The notes under the pieces are model-generated. The model did no database searches and was not told the origin of the DNA. It saw only the letters and a list, made by a program, of their open reading frames with translations. Below, in pieces: positions 8,442 to 17,881 of a stretch of DNA of 64,000 bases. How positions within the stretch are numbered: the first letter of the stretch is position 1; every line of letters begins with the position of its first letter. The position numbers and the translations under genes were made by a program. This DNA comes from Pseudomonadota bacterium. GTDB lineage: Bacteria > Pseudomonadota > Gammaproteobacteria > Xanthomonadales > Ahniellaceae. The stretch spans positions 57,688 through 121,687 of the forward strand of contig JALHNO010000008.1 of the NCBI GenBank assembly GCA_022843465.1. Reading direction: 5' to 3'.

Positions 8442-8622
8442 CGTAGGATGTGTTGAGCGCAGCGAACCGCATCGGCTCCTGGGTCTCACCTCGGCCTTGA
8501 GGCCACACGCCTTGATGCGGTTCGGGATGCGCACCACATCCTACGGTTTGCGCCCCCGGACCAACCTCGAAGGACGTAGACCGAAGATCGTAGGATGCGG
8601 TGAGCGCAGCCAACCGCATCGG
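8442..8622. repeat. GTAGGATG-type REP palindrome plus an extra arm
   Basis: Bases 8442-8545 form a full palindromic unit: an arm beginning CGTAGGATG with the core AGCGCAGCGAACCGCATC, a centre, and the inverse arm ending CACATCCTACG. A lone arm in the first orientation follows at 8589-8622. Related units lie at 11080-11183, 11835-11938 and 25722-25755. They are confined to gaps and code for nothing evident. At a 3' end they could act as transcript-stabilising or terminating structures (inference). Confidence 0.85.
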
Positions 8623-8668
8623 CTTTTGGGCGCCCCCGCGCCGACCCACGGTCCGCCTCAATGCATGA

Positions 8669-9337
8669 CTACAGAAACGTCACGTACTCACTCAATTCGA
8701 GCCGTCGGATATTCGGCACCTTGCAACCCTCCGCCGGATGTCCAACCACCAGCAGCAGATACGGCATTTCGTTCTTCGGCCGCGCCAGAATCTCGTTGAG
8801 AAAACCCATCGGGCTCGGCGTATGCGTCAAGGCCGCCAGCCCGGCACGGTGCAGGGCCGCGATCAGCATGCCGCAGGCCAGCCCGACCGATTCGTGCGGG
8901 TAGTAGCGTTTGGATTTCTCGCCCTCTGCGCTGAGACCGAAACGCTCGTAGAACACCGCAATCAACCAGGGTGCGATCTCCAGAAAGGGTTTCAGCTCAT
9001 CGGTGCCCAGTGGCGCCAGCGCGCTCAGCCATTCGTCGGGCGCGCGCCGTGTGTAGAACTCGTGCTCCTCGGCTTCGGCAGCAACCCGGATTCTCGACTT
9101 GATCGCGGGATCGGCGACCGCGACGAATCGCCAGGGTTGCTGATTGGCGCCGCTGGGTGCTGTGCCTGCTGCGCGGAGGCATTGCTCGATCACCGCACGA
9201 GAAACCGGTCGGTCGGAAAATTCCCGGATCGTGCGGCGGGTGTTGAGCTCATCGGCAAACTCGCTGACGCGGCGCAGACGTTCGCCCTCGCTCAGCTGGA
9301 CAAGCGCGGGCAAGGCGATGAAGTCTGGATCAGGCAT
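8669..9337 (-). CDS. Iodotyrosine deiodinase-like nitroreductase (FMN)
   Basis: A 222-residue flavoprotein of the nitroreductase superfamily. The FMN-binding signature [12 protein letters not shown] (60-71) is present. Compared with animal iodotyrosine deiodinase, the segment [14 protein letters not shown] to LKPFL aligns without gaps, and the three residues that hold the zwitterion of the halotyrosine in that family fall at Glu91, Tyr95 and Lys116. That makes reductive dehalogenation of halotyrosines, or a closely related reaction, more likely than a generic nitroreductase role. The ATG at 9337 gives the family's bacterial length; the open frame to 9391 adds a basic leader without support. 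It lies 59 bp downstream of a LysR gene on the same strand. Confidence 0.85.
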   Translation of the reverse strand: MPDPDFIALPALVQLSEGERLRRVSEFADELNTRRTIREFSDRPVSRAVIEQCLRAAGTAPSGANQQPWRFVAVADPAIKSRIRVAAEAEEHEFYTRRAPDEWLSALAPLGTDELKPFLEIAPWLIAVFYERFGLSAEGEKSKRYYPHESVGLACGMLIAALHRAGLAALTHTPSPMGFLNEILARPKNEMPYLLLVVGHPAEGCKVPNIRRLELSEYVTFL

Positions 9338-9396
9338 GACAGGTTCCCGATGGCGGCGGCGCGAGTGTAGCGGAGCAGGCTGAGCGGACAAGCCAC

Positions 9397-10293
9397 TCAG
9401 CTGCGCTCTGCCGGCATCGGTCCGCCCGACACACCGGCTTCGGCAAGCAGCCAGCTGCGAAACGCCTGTACGCCGGGGTGCGCTTCCGAGCGCGGCGGCT
9501 GCACGAACCAGTGCGCATACTCGGCGCGCAGCCGCTTCTTGCTCAGCGCAACCAGCCGGCCCGCATCAATCAGCGGGCGCGCCATCGTCATCCGACCGAG
9601 GGCGATGCCGATCCCTTCGAGCGCAGCGCGATGGACGGTGTCGGAGTCGCTGAAATTGGCAACGAACCGGCGCGGCGCCTTTCCGCCGAAATGCTCGAAC
9701 CAGGTTGACCAGCGCTCGCCCGGATCGCCCAGCAGAGGAAAACTGCCGAGATCGCTGAGGCGCGGACGGCCGATTCGCGCCAGCAAATCTGGGCTTGCCA
9801 CCGGCGTCAACCACTCCTCGAACAGGAAGTCGGCACGTACGCCCGGCCACTCGCCACGGCCAAAGCGCAGGGCGCAGTCGACGCCCTCGCGCGCGAAGTC
9901 GACCAGCTGCGTGCTCGACTGCAGGCTGAGTTCGATCTGTGGATGACGGGCAACAAAGCGCGGCAGCCGCGGTACCAGCCAGCTGCTGGCGACCGAGGGC
10001 ATCAGGCTGACGGTCAAGGTATCGCCATGGCGTCGGCAGATATTGTCGACGGCCTGCTCGATGGCGTCGAACTGCTGGGAGATCGCATCGAACAGGCACT
10101 GGCCCTCGGCGCTGAGGGTCACGCCGCGTGGGCCGCGCACCAGCAACTGGTGATCGAGGCGTGCTTCCAGCGCGCGTATCTGGTGACTGAGGGCGCTGAC
10201 CGTCAGATGCATGGCCTCGGCAGCCCGCGACAGATTGCCGGCGCGGGCGACCTCGACAAAGATCTGCAGGGCGTTGAAGGGGATCCTGTTCAC
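9397..10293 (-). CDS. LysR-family transcriptional regulator (GcvA-like)
   Basis: A 298-residue LysR regulator. The HTH ([20 protein letters not shown]) occupies about residues 18-40 and the effector domain the rest. I choose the GTG at 10293, giving [12 protein letters not shown], because GAGGA precedes it at good spacing and family proteins begin this way. The frame is open to 10425 but the added residues are not family-like. It is divergent from the SnoaL-like gene (10445) and just upstream of the deiodinase-like gene, so it may control either. It is distantly similar to the LysR at 267-1163. Confidence 0.88.
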   Translation of the reverse strand: MNRIPFNALQIFVEVARAGNLSRAAEAMHLTVSALSHQIRALEARLDHQLLVRGPRGVTLSAEGQCLFDAISQQFDAIEQAVDNICRRHGDTLTVSLMPSVASSWLVPRLPRFVARHPQIELSLQSSTQLVDFAREGVDCALRFGRGEWPGVRADFLFEEWLTPVASPDLLARIGRPRLSDLGSFPLLGDPGERWSTWFEHFGGKAPRRFVANFSDSDTVHRAALEGIGIALGRMTMARPLIDAGRLVALSKKRLRAEYAHWFVQPPRSEAHPGVQAFRSWLLAEAGVSGGPMPAERS

Positions 10294-10444
10294 TTGAATA
10301 TTCCTCAAGCCTCTGTGTAGAAAGCGTCGCTTTTTGAACGCGTAGAGCCTGCTTATCATGCAATCACACTCAAGTGGCCTGTGGCAAGTCCGCATCGCTA
10401 CGCGACCTGGCACCGGTGGGTGCATCGAATCCGAGGAGACTGCA

Positions 10445-11014
10445 ATGAATATCTGGGAAGGACTGTTGTTTCTGGGCGGTTACCTGCCTACTGGTCATGT
10501 GGCGGCCCTGGCCGCCGAGGAAATCGAACTCGAGCGCGCGCGTGCAGAAGCCGCCGGTCGCGCGGTGGTGCGCACGCCAGGCGCTCTGGTTTCAGAGTTT
10601 CTGCGTGTAGTGCGCAGCGGACTCGATCCCGCGCGGGCGGATGAGTTTCTCGCCGATCGGGTGACCGCACACCAGCTCAATGCCGAGCAGCCGGAGACGA
10701 TTGTGCGTACGCCGGCAGACTATGCCGAGCATGTCGAGGAATTTCGCCGGCTTTACGGAGACTTCCGCTTCGAGGTGACCGAATTGCTGGCTGATGGCGA
10801 CAAGGTGTACGCGCGCTGGATCCAGCGCGGCCATCATCTTGGCGTGATCGACGGCCAGCGGCCGACCTGGCAACCGCTCGTTGAATATGCGAGCGCGGTC
10901 TACCGGGTCAAGGACGATCGCATCCAGGAGTATTGGATCCAGATCGACCGTGCCGGCCTGCAGACGCAGTTGCAGGCGCATGCGAAGCGACCCCAGCTCT
11001 CAGCCTGCGCGTGA
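10445..11014 (+). CDS. SnoaL-like (NTF2-fold) protein
   Basis: A 189-residue protein. The N-terminal 55 residues contain a short hydrophobic stretch (IWEGLLFLGGYLPTGHVAAL). The remainder looks like a SnoaL-type NTF2 cone fold: a helix pair around SEFLRVVRSGLDPARADEF, strands DFRFEVTELLADGDKVYARW and the end VKDDRIQEYWIQID. SnoaL-like proteins include polyketide cyclases and many uncharacterised small-molecule binders. GAGGAG before the ATG at 10445 fixes the start. It is divergent from the LysR gene at 10293, which probably regulates it. Confidence 0.8.
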   Translation: MNIWEGLLFLGGYLPTGHVAALAAEEIELERARAEAAGRAVVRTPGALVSEFLRVVRSGLDPARADEFLADRVTAHQLNAEQPETIVRTPADYAEHVEEFRRLYGDFRFEVTELLADGDKVYARWIQRGHHLGVIDGQRPTWQPLVEYASAVYRVKDDRIQEYWIQIDRAGLQTQLQAHAKRPQLSACA

Positions 11015-11022
11015 TCACGGAA

Positions 11023-11183
11023 TGCAGGATGTGGTGCGCGCAGCGCACCGCGTCGGCAGCGCCACTCCCAAGCGAAGGACGTAGGATGCGGTGAGTGCAG
11101 CGAACCGCATCGGCTCTTGGGTATCTCCTCGGCCTTGAGGCAAAGGGCATTGATGCGGTTCGCGATGCGCACCACATCCTGCG
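11023..11183. repeat. GTAGGATG-type REP arm and full palindrome
   Basis: A degraded arm at 11023-11055 (GCAGGATGTGGTGCGCGC) is followed by a complete palindromic unit at 11080-11183. The rest of the gap to the next gene at 11311 shows no coding pattern. Confidence 0.82.
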
Positions 11184-11310
11184 GTCCACTCCGCGCCTGA
11201 CCCCATCGAAGAATTCCGCGATATTCGCCACGAACTTGCGCCAAAGCCGCTTCTGCGGCAGTCTGCCCGGCACCTTATCGCGCGGAGTCAGCCATGTTCT
11301 GGAGCCGGAA

Positions 11311-11769
11311 GTGAACCGCGGGTTGCGCGCCTTTCTGCTGCTGTTCGCGTTCCTCGGGCTGGCCATTGTTGTGGTTGGCGCCACCGGTTGGTGGTGGTGG
11401 ACGCGCCACGGAACCGGATTCCAGGCGGACCTGAAAGAAGGCATGGCGGCAGGAATGGAGTTTGGCAAGGACGCCGATCAGGACGCCTGCGTGGCCGAGT
11501 CCATCGAGCGCAGTCGACGCAGCAGCCAGGATGGCAGCGAGGCCGAACATGGCCTGCGCAATAATTTCTTCCTGGCCGGTTGTCTGGTCGCGGCAAAACC
11601 GTCCGAGGGGTTCTGCGAAGAGGTGCCCACGCAGTGGAACGCGTTCGCGGCAGCGCGCTGGACCGAGCAACGCTGTGCAGCAGAAGGCGTTGATTCGGAC
11701 TACTGTGCCGGCATGCTGCAGGCCGTCGTCAATCTCTGCCAGGAACAGGCCTACGGAATTTCCCGATGA
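11311..11769 (+). CDS. Small single-pass membrane protein, Cys-rich, unknown function
   Basis: A 152-residue protein starting at the GTG at 11311, with GGAG six bases upstream. One transmembrane helix (LLLFAFLGLAIVVVGATGWWWW) lies near the N terminus, so most of the protein should be periplasmic. The periplasmic part has about six Cys (ACVAES, GCLVAAK, FCEEV, RCAAE, YCAGM, LCQEQ), spaced as if to form disulphides. I do not recognise the family. A longer frame back to 11095 only reads through repeat sequence. Confidence 0.72.
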   Translation: MNRGLRAFLLLFAFLGLAIVVVGATGWWWWTRHGTGFQADLKEGMAAGMEFGKDADQDACVAESIERSRRSSQDGSEAEHGLRNNFFLAGCLVAAKPSEGFCEEVPTQWNAFAAARWTEQRCAAEGVDSDYCAGMLQAVVNLCQEQAYGISR

Positions 11770-11777
11770 TGCGAGGA

Positions 11778-11938
11778 CGTAGGCCGTGATGAACGCAGCG
11801 AATCGCATCGGCTGCGCCAATCCCAAGCGAAAAACGTAGGATGTGGTGAGCTCAGCGAACCGCATCGGCTCTTGAGCATCTCCTCGGTCCTGAGGCAGAA
11901 CGCATCGATGCGGTTCGCGATGCTCACCACATCCTACG
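11778..11938. repeat. GTAGGATG-type REP arm and full palindrome
   Basis: A diverged arm from 11778 is followed by a full unit at 11835-11938, in the same arm-then-palindrome order as at 11023-11183. It separates the small membrane protein gene from the convergent protease gene. Confidence 0.85.
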
Positions 11939-11961
11939 GCCCGCGCCGGCCTCAGACCGAG

Positions 11962-14900
11962 CTATGGTTCCCCTGTCTCCCGACGGATATCTTCAGCCGG
12001 TGTCCCCCGCGGCGGAATCGGCTGGGCTCGCGGACGTGAAATCGGCTCGGCCTTGAGTTTGCGTTCGAGATAATCGATCGCGGCCTCGAGTTGGCGGTCG
12101 CGACCGTTGTAGCTTTCGAAGGGAAGATTCTCGACTGCGATATCCGGGCTGACGCCGCGGCCTTCGATCAGCCAGCGGCCTTCGGCATCGAATTGACCAT
12201 TCTCGGCAATGCGCGCGCTGCCGTTGTCGCTGAGCCGGTTGCGGTCCGAGAGCCAGATGCCGGCACCGGCGGTCTGCTGGCCGATCAGGGGCGCGAGATC
12301 GAGCGCCTTGATGCCAGCGGAAAAGGTTTCGCCATCGGAATAGGTCAGCGGGTCGATCAACACCACCAGATGACCGCGGAAGCCCTGCTGCATGTTCCAG
12401 TACGGCGTGGTGTGTTCGTCCTGCCAGAATGCCCAGGTGCGGCGCAGCAGCTTCTCGAGGATCCAGCTGTCGATATTGCCGCCGCGATTGCGCCTGACAT
12501 CGATGATCAGGCCATCGCGATCATGGCTGGCATAGAAGTCACGGGTAAAGCTCGCGATGTCGCTCGCGCCCATCGCGCGCAGATGCAGATAGCCGATCCG
12601 CGATGCACTGGCCGCATCCACCTTGCCGCGCGTCTGCTGCACCCAGTCGTTGTAGCGCAGCATGGCGTCAGCATCGGCGGACACCGGCTGGACCAGTTGC
12701 CGTCTGGCCTTGCCACCGCGTTCGAGGTCCAGCAGCACCTGCTGGCCGGCCTGGTTCTGCAATAGCTCGGCGATATGCGCGGCCTCGCGCACGGGCCGGC
12801 CATTTACCGCGACGATGACATCGCCCTCGCGTACATCGACACCCGGCTTCTGCAGCGGGCCACGCTCGGAGGGTAGTTCGACTTCGGTGCGGTAGATGCG
12901 TGCGATGCGCACGCCATTGTCGACGCGCTCGAACTCGGCACCGAGCCCGGCAGTCACCGCGTTCTCGGCATCCTTGCGGAATTCACCGCCGCGCACCTGC
13001 GAATGCAGGATGCCGAGTTCGGCGCTCATCTGGGCGAGCAGGTCGTCGAGTTCGGCACGATCGCTGACACGTGCGAGCAGCGGTTCATGGCGTGAACGCA
13101 CGGCATCCCAATCGACGCCGCGCATCTTCGGATCGAACGAAAAGTCGCGGTGCATGCGCCAGGCGTCGACGAACATCTGCTGCCATTCCTGACGCGGATC
13201 GATCGCCAGCGCCCAGTCATTCAGGCGCAGCTGCTGCTTGCTGATGTCGTCCGGCGCCTTTGCGGCCGTGTCGAGGATATAAATGTCGCCGGGGCCGTCG
13301 TCCTTGTGTTTGGCCACCAGCAGCTTGTTGCGATCCGCTGACAGCCGGAAATCCTGGACATCGGCCAGGAAGGTTTCTGGTGTCGGCGACTTGGCATTGA
13401 TTTCCAGCGTGCGTACCAGCGGCTTGGCGTCGGCGCCGGCTGCGCTGTCGAGCAGGTACAGGCGCTGTGCATCCACTTCGAGCCGACGGTAATTGCCGGC
13501 CTCGATCGGTACTTCATACAGCCGTGACTCGATGCCCGACCATTGCGCGGCAGGTAGCTTGGGCTTTCCCTTGTCGCGGGCTGATTTCCCTGCGCCGTCG
13601 GCGCCAGCGCTACCCGGCTTGTCCTCTGGCGGATCGGCGTGCAACTCGTCTGCAGGCAGAAACGGAAAGCGCACATCGGCCTGCAGGCCATAGGCGTACA
13701 CCTTGCCGCGGCGATCGAAGCCGGGGCCGAGGTTGCGATCGCCCCAGGGTGCGCCCGGGCTGGCGACGAAGTTGCGTTCGGACAGGAAGTAGAGCCAATG
13801 GCCATCCGGTGAAAACGCCGGCGCATAGGCGTTGTAGCGATCGCTGCCGAGAGAACGCAGTGTCGAAGCGGCGAGGTCATAGACGTGCAGCTGCAGAATC
13901 TGGCGCTCACCCTGCGCGCGCGCAATGGCGAGATACTGGCTGTCGGCCGACCAGACGACGTGGGCATAGGCGTCATCGCCGACCTTGGGACTCTGGTCGA
14001 TGCGTCGGTTGGCGCCGCTGGCGAGATCGAGCAACCACAGCTGGCCGCGCTTGTCGTCGTGGGCCAGCCACTTGCCGTCGGGCGAGGGATACAGGCGCCA
14101 ACGATGGGCATTGCCGTCGCGGGTAAGTTGCTTGCTGGTCTTGCTGCCATCCGCGGCAAACTGCCAGATCTCGTTGCGGCCATCGATGTCGCTGATCGCG
14201 TAAACCTGCTTGCCATCGTGGCTGAGCACGGCTGCGCGCGCACGGTGCTGATCGGGTACGGCAATCTCGACGCGACGGCGTGTACCCGTCGCAGCCAGCA
14301 CGATTTTTCCGCGCGCCGTCAGTACGGCTTGAGTGCCATCGTCGGCGACACTGATGTCCGTCATGTACTTGGTGGCATTGCGCAGCCAGCGCTGGCGGCG
14401 CTGCTCGAAATCGGAGACCAGATCGATCGCGAGCACGCTGTCCTCGCCACGGGCGATATCGAAGCGACGCAGATCGGCACCGTTCTGATAGACGATCTGG
14501 CCACTGCCGAGGGTTGCGCCGCGGACATCAAACACGCTGTGCCGACTCAATTGCTGCGGATCGCTGCCATCGCCACGCATCGACCACAGATTGTGCACGC
14601 CATCGGCATCGCTGACAAAGTACAGGCGATCGTTCCACCACATCGGCCGCGACAATGCTGCCTGGATATTGGCGCCAAGCTGTACCGCCTCGGCCTTGCC
14701 GGCGAGATCAAACTTCCACAGCTGGGACATCGCACCACCGCGATAGCCGCGCGCATTGTCGCCGGTCAGCTGCAAGCCGAAGCGGGTGAAGTACAGCGTC
14801 TTGCCATCGCCGCTGATGGCGGCTTCGTTGACGTCAAAAAGCGGCAGGGTGCGCTCGCGCAGTGTGGTCGGATCGACCGCGCGCAGGATCCTGCGACGGG

Positions 14901-15294
14901 AAGGGCCGGACAGGTTTTCGCTGGCGTACAACACTTCTCCGGCATCAGTCCAGCCTTGCACCCAGACCCGCGTGCCATCGAAGGAGACGCGCCGCGGCTG
15001 GCCGCCTTCGATCGGCATCACATAGGCTTCGACGGCGCTGTCGTAGCTGGCGCTGAACGCGATCCAGCGACCATCGGGTGATATTCGCGCCTCCGACTCC
15101 TCCGCGGCGTGCGTGGTCAAGCGCCGTGCGCGACCGCCGCTGGTGGCGACGCTCCAGAGATCGCCCTCGGCGGTGAACACCACGGTGTCCTGATGCACGC
15201 TCGGGCTGCGGTAGTAGCCGACTTCGGCCGAAGCCGTTGCGCTCAACAGGGAGCAGGACAGAAGGGCGGCGATGCCGGCCAGTGGCTTGCGCAT
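11962..15294 (-). CDS. Tricorn-type S41 protease, periplasmic
   Basis: A 1110-residue exported protease. A signal peptide (1-23, ending SATASA) precedes WD40/PD40-like propeller repeats (SPDGRWIAFSAS, SPDGKWLAHDDK, SPDGHWLYFLSE) to about residue 640. A helical C1-type domain, a PDZ domain (LQKPGVDVREGDVIVAVNGR) and an S41 peptidase domain follow. LIIDVRRNRGGN and the likely nucleophile in YSDGETFSAG match the tricorn family. Tricorn enzymes degrade oligopeptides released by larger proteases. Family length is about 1050-1100 residues, so the gene is complete. It stands alone, with a REP palindrome at its 3' side. Confidence 0.92.
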   Translation of the reverse strand: MRKPLAGIAALLSCSLLSATASAEVGYYRSPSVHQDTVVFTAEGDLWSVATSGGRARRLTTHAAEESEARISPDGRWIAFSASYDSAVEAYVMPIEGGQPRRVSFDGTRVWVQGWTDAGEVLYASENLSGPSRRRILRAVDPTTLRERTLPLFDVNEAAISGDGKTLYFTRFGLQLTGDNARGYRGGAMSQLWKFDLAGKAEAVQLGANIQAALSRPMWWNDRLYFVSDADGVHNLWSMRGDGSDPQQLSRHSVFDVRGATLGSGQIVYQNGADLRRFDIARGEDSVLAIDLVSDFEQRRQRWLRNATKYMTDISVADDGTQAVLTARGKIVLAATGTRRRVEIAVPDQHRARAAVLSHDGKQVYAISDIDGRNEIWQFAADGSKTSKQLTRDGNAHRWRLYPSPDGKWLAHDDKRGQLWLLDLASGANRRIDQSPKVGDDAYAHVVWSADSQYLAIARAQGERQILQLHVYDLAASTLRSLGSDRYNAYAPAFSPDGHWLYFLSERNFVASPGAPWGDRNLGPGFDRRGKVYAYGLQADVRFPFLPADELHADPPEDKPGSAGADGAGKSARDKGKPKLPAAQWSGIESRLYEVPIEAGNYRRLEVDAQRLYLLDSAAGADAKPLVRTLEINAKSPTPETFLADVQDFRLSADRNKLLVAKHKDDGPGDIYILDTAAKAPDDISKQQLRLNDWALAIDPRQEWQQMFVDAWRMHRDFSFDPKMRGVDWDAVRSRHEPLLARVSDRAELDDLLAQMSAELGILHSQVRGGEFRKDAENAVTAGLGAEFERVDNGVRIARIYRTEVELPSERGPLQKPGVDVREGDVIVAVNGRPVREAAHIAELLQNQAGQQVLLDLERGGKARRQLVQPVSADADAMLRYNDWVQQTRGKVDAASASRIGYLHLRAMGASDIASFTRDFYASHDRDGLIIDVRRNRGGNIDSWILEKLLRRTWAFWQDEHTTPYWNMQQGFRGHLVVLIDPLTYSDGETFSAGIKALDLAPLIGQQTAGAGIWLSDRNRLSDNGSARIAENGQFDAEGRWLIEGRGVSPDIAVENLPFESYNGRDRQLEAAIDYLERKLKAEPISRPRAQPIPPRGTPAEDIRRETGEP

Positions 15295-15419
15295 GAGGTA
15301 CCCCGAATCGAAGGATGGTCTGATCCTCCGAGGGTAGGCGATGACTGCCCGCGCTGCACTGTGCCATAAGGCCGGGCCTGGGCTATCGCAACATTCGGCA
15401 ACCGCAAGCGGTTCCCAAC

Positions 15420-15980
15420 TCAGCTATTGTCGCGCAGCGCGATCGCCGAAATATTATTGCTCTGCAGGGTCTGCCTGGCGGTGTCGAGCTCACGCAGATC
15501 GGCGAACGGCCCCACCCGTACCCGGAAGAAGTCGGTGCCATTGACCGTGACCGGGGTGATCTGCGCGCGCAGACCCATCAGCGCAAGCCGCGCCTTCAGT
15601 GCCTCGGCATCGGCATTGCTGCGGAACGATCCGGCCTGCAACACAAAGCGCTGCGGATTGCCGGAGGCGTCGGCAGGCAGCGGCGCGGCCTGGGTGGCGC
15701 TCGATTTGATCTCTTCCTCGGGCACCACCACTTCCATCTCGGGCAGTACGCTGTAGAAATCGTACTTGGGCTTGTTCTCGGCGGCGGGCGCGAGCTCGGG
15801 TGCCTTGGCCGTGACCGGCGCCGGTGCCGGCTGCTCACCGCGCAGCTTGGGTGCCCAGCCCTTCAGAAACACCACGCCGGCAATGCCGAGGCCGACCAGG
15901 ACGCCGGCGAGCATCCAGATCCAGGCCGGTATTTCCCTGCGGTCGGCCTGCGCCCGCGTCGCTTGCGGCTTGCGTGCCAT
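15420..15980 (-). CDS. SPOR-domain protein (FtsN-like)
   Basis: A 186-residue inner-membrane protein. After a short basic cytoplasmic start comes one transmembrane helix (WIWMLAGVLVGLGIAGVVF), a Pro/Ala-rich linker, and a C-terminal SPOR domain (about 108-183; QRFVLQAGSFRSNADAEALK to FRVRVGPFADLRE). SPOR domains bind denuded peptidoglycan at the division septum. The start overlaps the argS stop by one base (TAATG) and GGAG lies eight bases upstream, so the two are translationally coupled. An SPOR gene directly after argS is common in gammaproteobacteria. Whether it is the cell's only FtsN cannot be judged here. Confidence 0.88.
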   Translation of the reverse strand: MARKPQATRAQADRREIPAWIWMLAGVLVGLGIAGVVFLKGWAPKLRGEQPAPAPVTAKAPELAPAAENKPKYDFYSVLPEMEVVVPEEEIKSSATQAAPLPADASGNPQRFVLQAGSFRSNADAEALKARLALMGLRAQITPVTVNGTDFFRVRVGPFADLRELDTARQTLQSNNISAIALRDNS

Positions 15981-17740
15981 TACATGGTCTCCGGGGCGCT
16001 GACGCCGAGCAGCTCAAGACCTGAGGCCAGCAGACGGCGGACCGCATCGGCGAGCGCCAGTCGCGCGCAACGATCGGAGCCGGATTCAACCAGCATGATC
16101 GTGCCGTTGTAGAAGCTGTTGTACAGCGCGGCGATTTCGCGCAGTGCAGCAGCGATCAGATGCGGTGCACGATTCTCCACCGCGGTCTCGACATCCTCCG
16201 GGTAGTTCATCAGGCGCTGCAGCAGCTCAACCGCGGCGGGCTCGACCAGGGACGCGATCGCCGAACGACCGAGCGCCTCATCGTAGGCCAGGTTCTTTTC
16301 GACCGCCTGACGGAACAGTCCGCAGATGCGGGCGTGGGTGTACTGCAGGTAATACACCGGGTTCTCGACCGACTGCGACTTGGCCAGATCCAGATCGAAA
16401 TCCAGATGCTGCTCATTGCTCCGCATCACGTAGAAGAAGCGCGCCGCGTCCTTGCCGACTTCCTTGCGCAGATCGCGCAGGGTGACAAAGCTGCCGGCGC
16501 GGGTGGACATCTGCACGCGCTGGCCGCCCTCGTACAGAATCGCGAACTGCACCAGCGGAATCTCGATCTTGTCCGGATCGAGGCCGAGGCCCTGGGCCAC
16601 CGCCTTGAGCCGCGCGATATAGCCATGATGATCGGCGCCGAGCACATACACGGCCTTGTCAAAGCCGCGTTCCAGCTTGTTCTGCAGATAGGCGATGTCG
16701 GAGGCGAAGTACGTCGTGGCGCCATTCTCGCGGACTACAACGCGGTCTTTCTCGTCGCCGAAATCGGTGGCGCGGAACCACTGCGCGCCGTCCTTCTCGT
16801 ACATATGGCCCTTGGCCTGCAGGGTCTCGATCGCATGCTTCACGGCGCCGCTGGTGCTGAGCGAACGCTCGGAGAACCAGTTGTCGTAGCTGACGCCGAA
16901 CTCGGCGAGATCATCCTTGATATCGGCCAGGCAGGACTTGAGCCCGCTCTCGAACAGCAGGCGATAGTCGTCATCGCCGAGCAGGGACTTGGCGCGCGCG
17001 ATCAGCGCATCGACATGCAGTTCCTTGCTGCCACCCTGGGTTTCATCGGGCGGCAGTTCAGCCGCCACCACATCGGCCGGGTGATGCAATTTCGCGCCGA
17101 TCTGCAGGCGCAGATCGCGCGCGATACCGTGTACGTAATCGCCCTTGTAGCCGTTGTCGGGGAAGCGCACGGCGGCATTGCCGAGTTCGAGATAGCGCAG
17201 CCAGACACTGACCGCGAGGATGTCCATCTGGCGGCCGGCATCGTTGACGTAGTACTCGCGGAATACCGTATGACCGCCGGCCTCCAGCAGGTTGGCGAGG
17301 GTGGCGCCATAGGATGCGCCGCGGCCATGGCCGACATGCAGGGGACCATTGGGATTGGCCGAGACATATTCGATGATGATCGAGGGTCGTGATCCGGCGG
17401 GTGCGAAGCCGTAGCGCTGGTCGGCGTCGAGTACCCGCAGCACGGTGCGCGTCAGGCAATCGGGGCTGAGGCGGAAATTGATGAAGCCCGGTCCGGCGAT
17501 CGCGACCTCGGAGACATCGACATGCGCGGGCAGGGCGGCGACCACCAGTTCGGCGATCTCACGCGGCTTGCGGCCGGCGACACGTGCGGCCTGCATCGCG
17601 ACATTGCAGGCAAAATCGCCATGACTCTTGTCGCGCGTGCGCTCGACGGTGAAGGACACCGGGGCGCCCAACGTCAGCTTGCCGCTGGCCTGGAGGTCGG
17701 CGAGCGATTGGACAACCAGGCCACGAATCAGATCTTTCAC
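15980..17740 (-). CDS. argS: Arginyl-tRNA synthetase
   Basis: A class I aminoacyl-tRNA synthetase that charges tRNA-Arg. The N-terminal Arg-tRNA additional domain, the HIGH motif as HVGHGRG inside NPNGPLHVGHGRGASYG, the KMSKS-position motif in its usual ArgS form MSTRAG, and the C-terminal DALR anticodon-binding domain are all present. I place the start at the GTG at 17740 (586 residues, VKDLIRGLVVQSL). An ATG at 17770 would add ten unlikely residues. The gene is followed, with a one-base overlap, by the SPOR gene. Confidence 0.96.
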   Translation of the reverse strand: MKDLIRGLVVQSLADLQASGKLTLGAPVSFTVERTRDKSHGDFACNVAMQAARVAGRKPREIAELVVAALPAHVDVSEVAIAGPGFINFRLSPDCLTRTVLRVLDADQRYGFAPAGSRPSIIIEYVSANPNGPLHVGHGRGASYGATLANLLEAGGHTVFREYYVNDAGRQMDILAVSVWLRYLELGNAAVRFPDNGYKGDYVHGIARDLRLQIGAKLHHPADVVAAELPPDETQGGSKELHVDALIARAKSLLGDDDYRLLFESGLKSCLADIKDDLAEFGVSYDNWFSERSLSTSGAVKHAIETLQAKGHMYEKDGAQWFRATDFGDEKDRVVVRENGATTYFASDIAYLQNKLERGFDKAVYVLGADHHGYIARLKAVAQGLGLDPDKIEIPLVQFAILYEGGQRVQMSTRAGSFVTLRDLRKEVGKDAARFFYVMRSNEQHLDFDLDLAKSQSVENPVYYLQYTHARICGLFRQAVEKNLAYDEALGRSAIASLVEPAAVELLQRLMNYPEDVETAVENRAPHLIAAALREIAALYNSFYNGTIMLVESGSDRCARLALADAVRRLLASGLELLGVSAPETM

Positions 17741-17843
17741 GGGAACACACGCAGGGCAGGGGGGCCGCATTGTAATGGCCCCGGGCTGGCGCTGCAGTGA
17801 ACTGCCGGCAACTGCCCGCAGCAGGCCATCCGCCGCTATCGGC

Positions 17844-17870
17844 CCCAGGCAACGGCGCCCGGGGCCTGGG
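17844..17870 (-). terminator. GC-rich hairpin downstream of the metalloprotease gene
   Basis: CCCAGGC (17844-17850) pairs with GCCTGGG (17864-17870). It lies just 3' of the minus-strand gene ending at 17882 and before argS. There is no T-run, so intrinsic termination is uncertain. Confidence 0.35.
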
Positions 17871-17881
17871 CGTGGCCTGCC

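Noticed and set aside
6708..8537. 609-codon frame on the minus strand
   Set aside because: It is antisense to the PAS-GGDEF gene, whose motifs are complete; the product is low-complexity.
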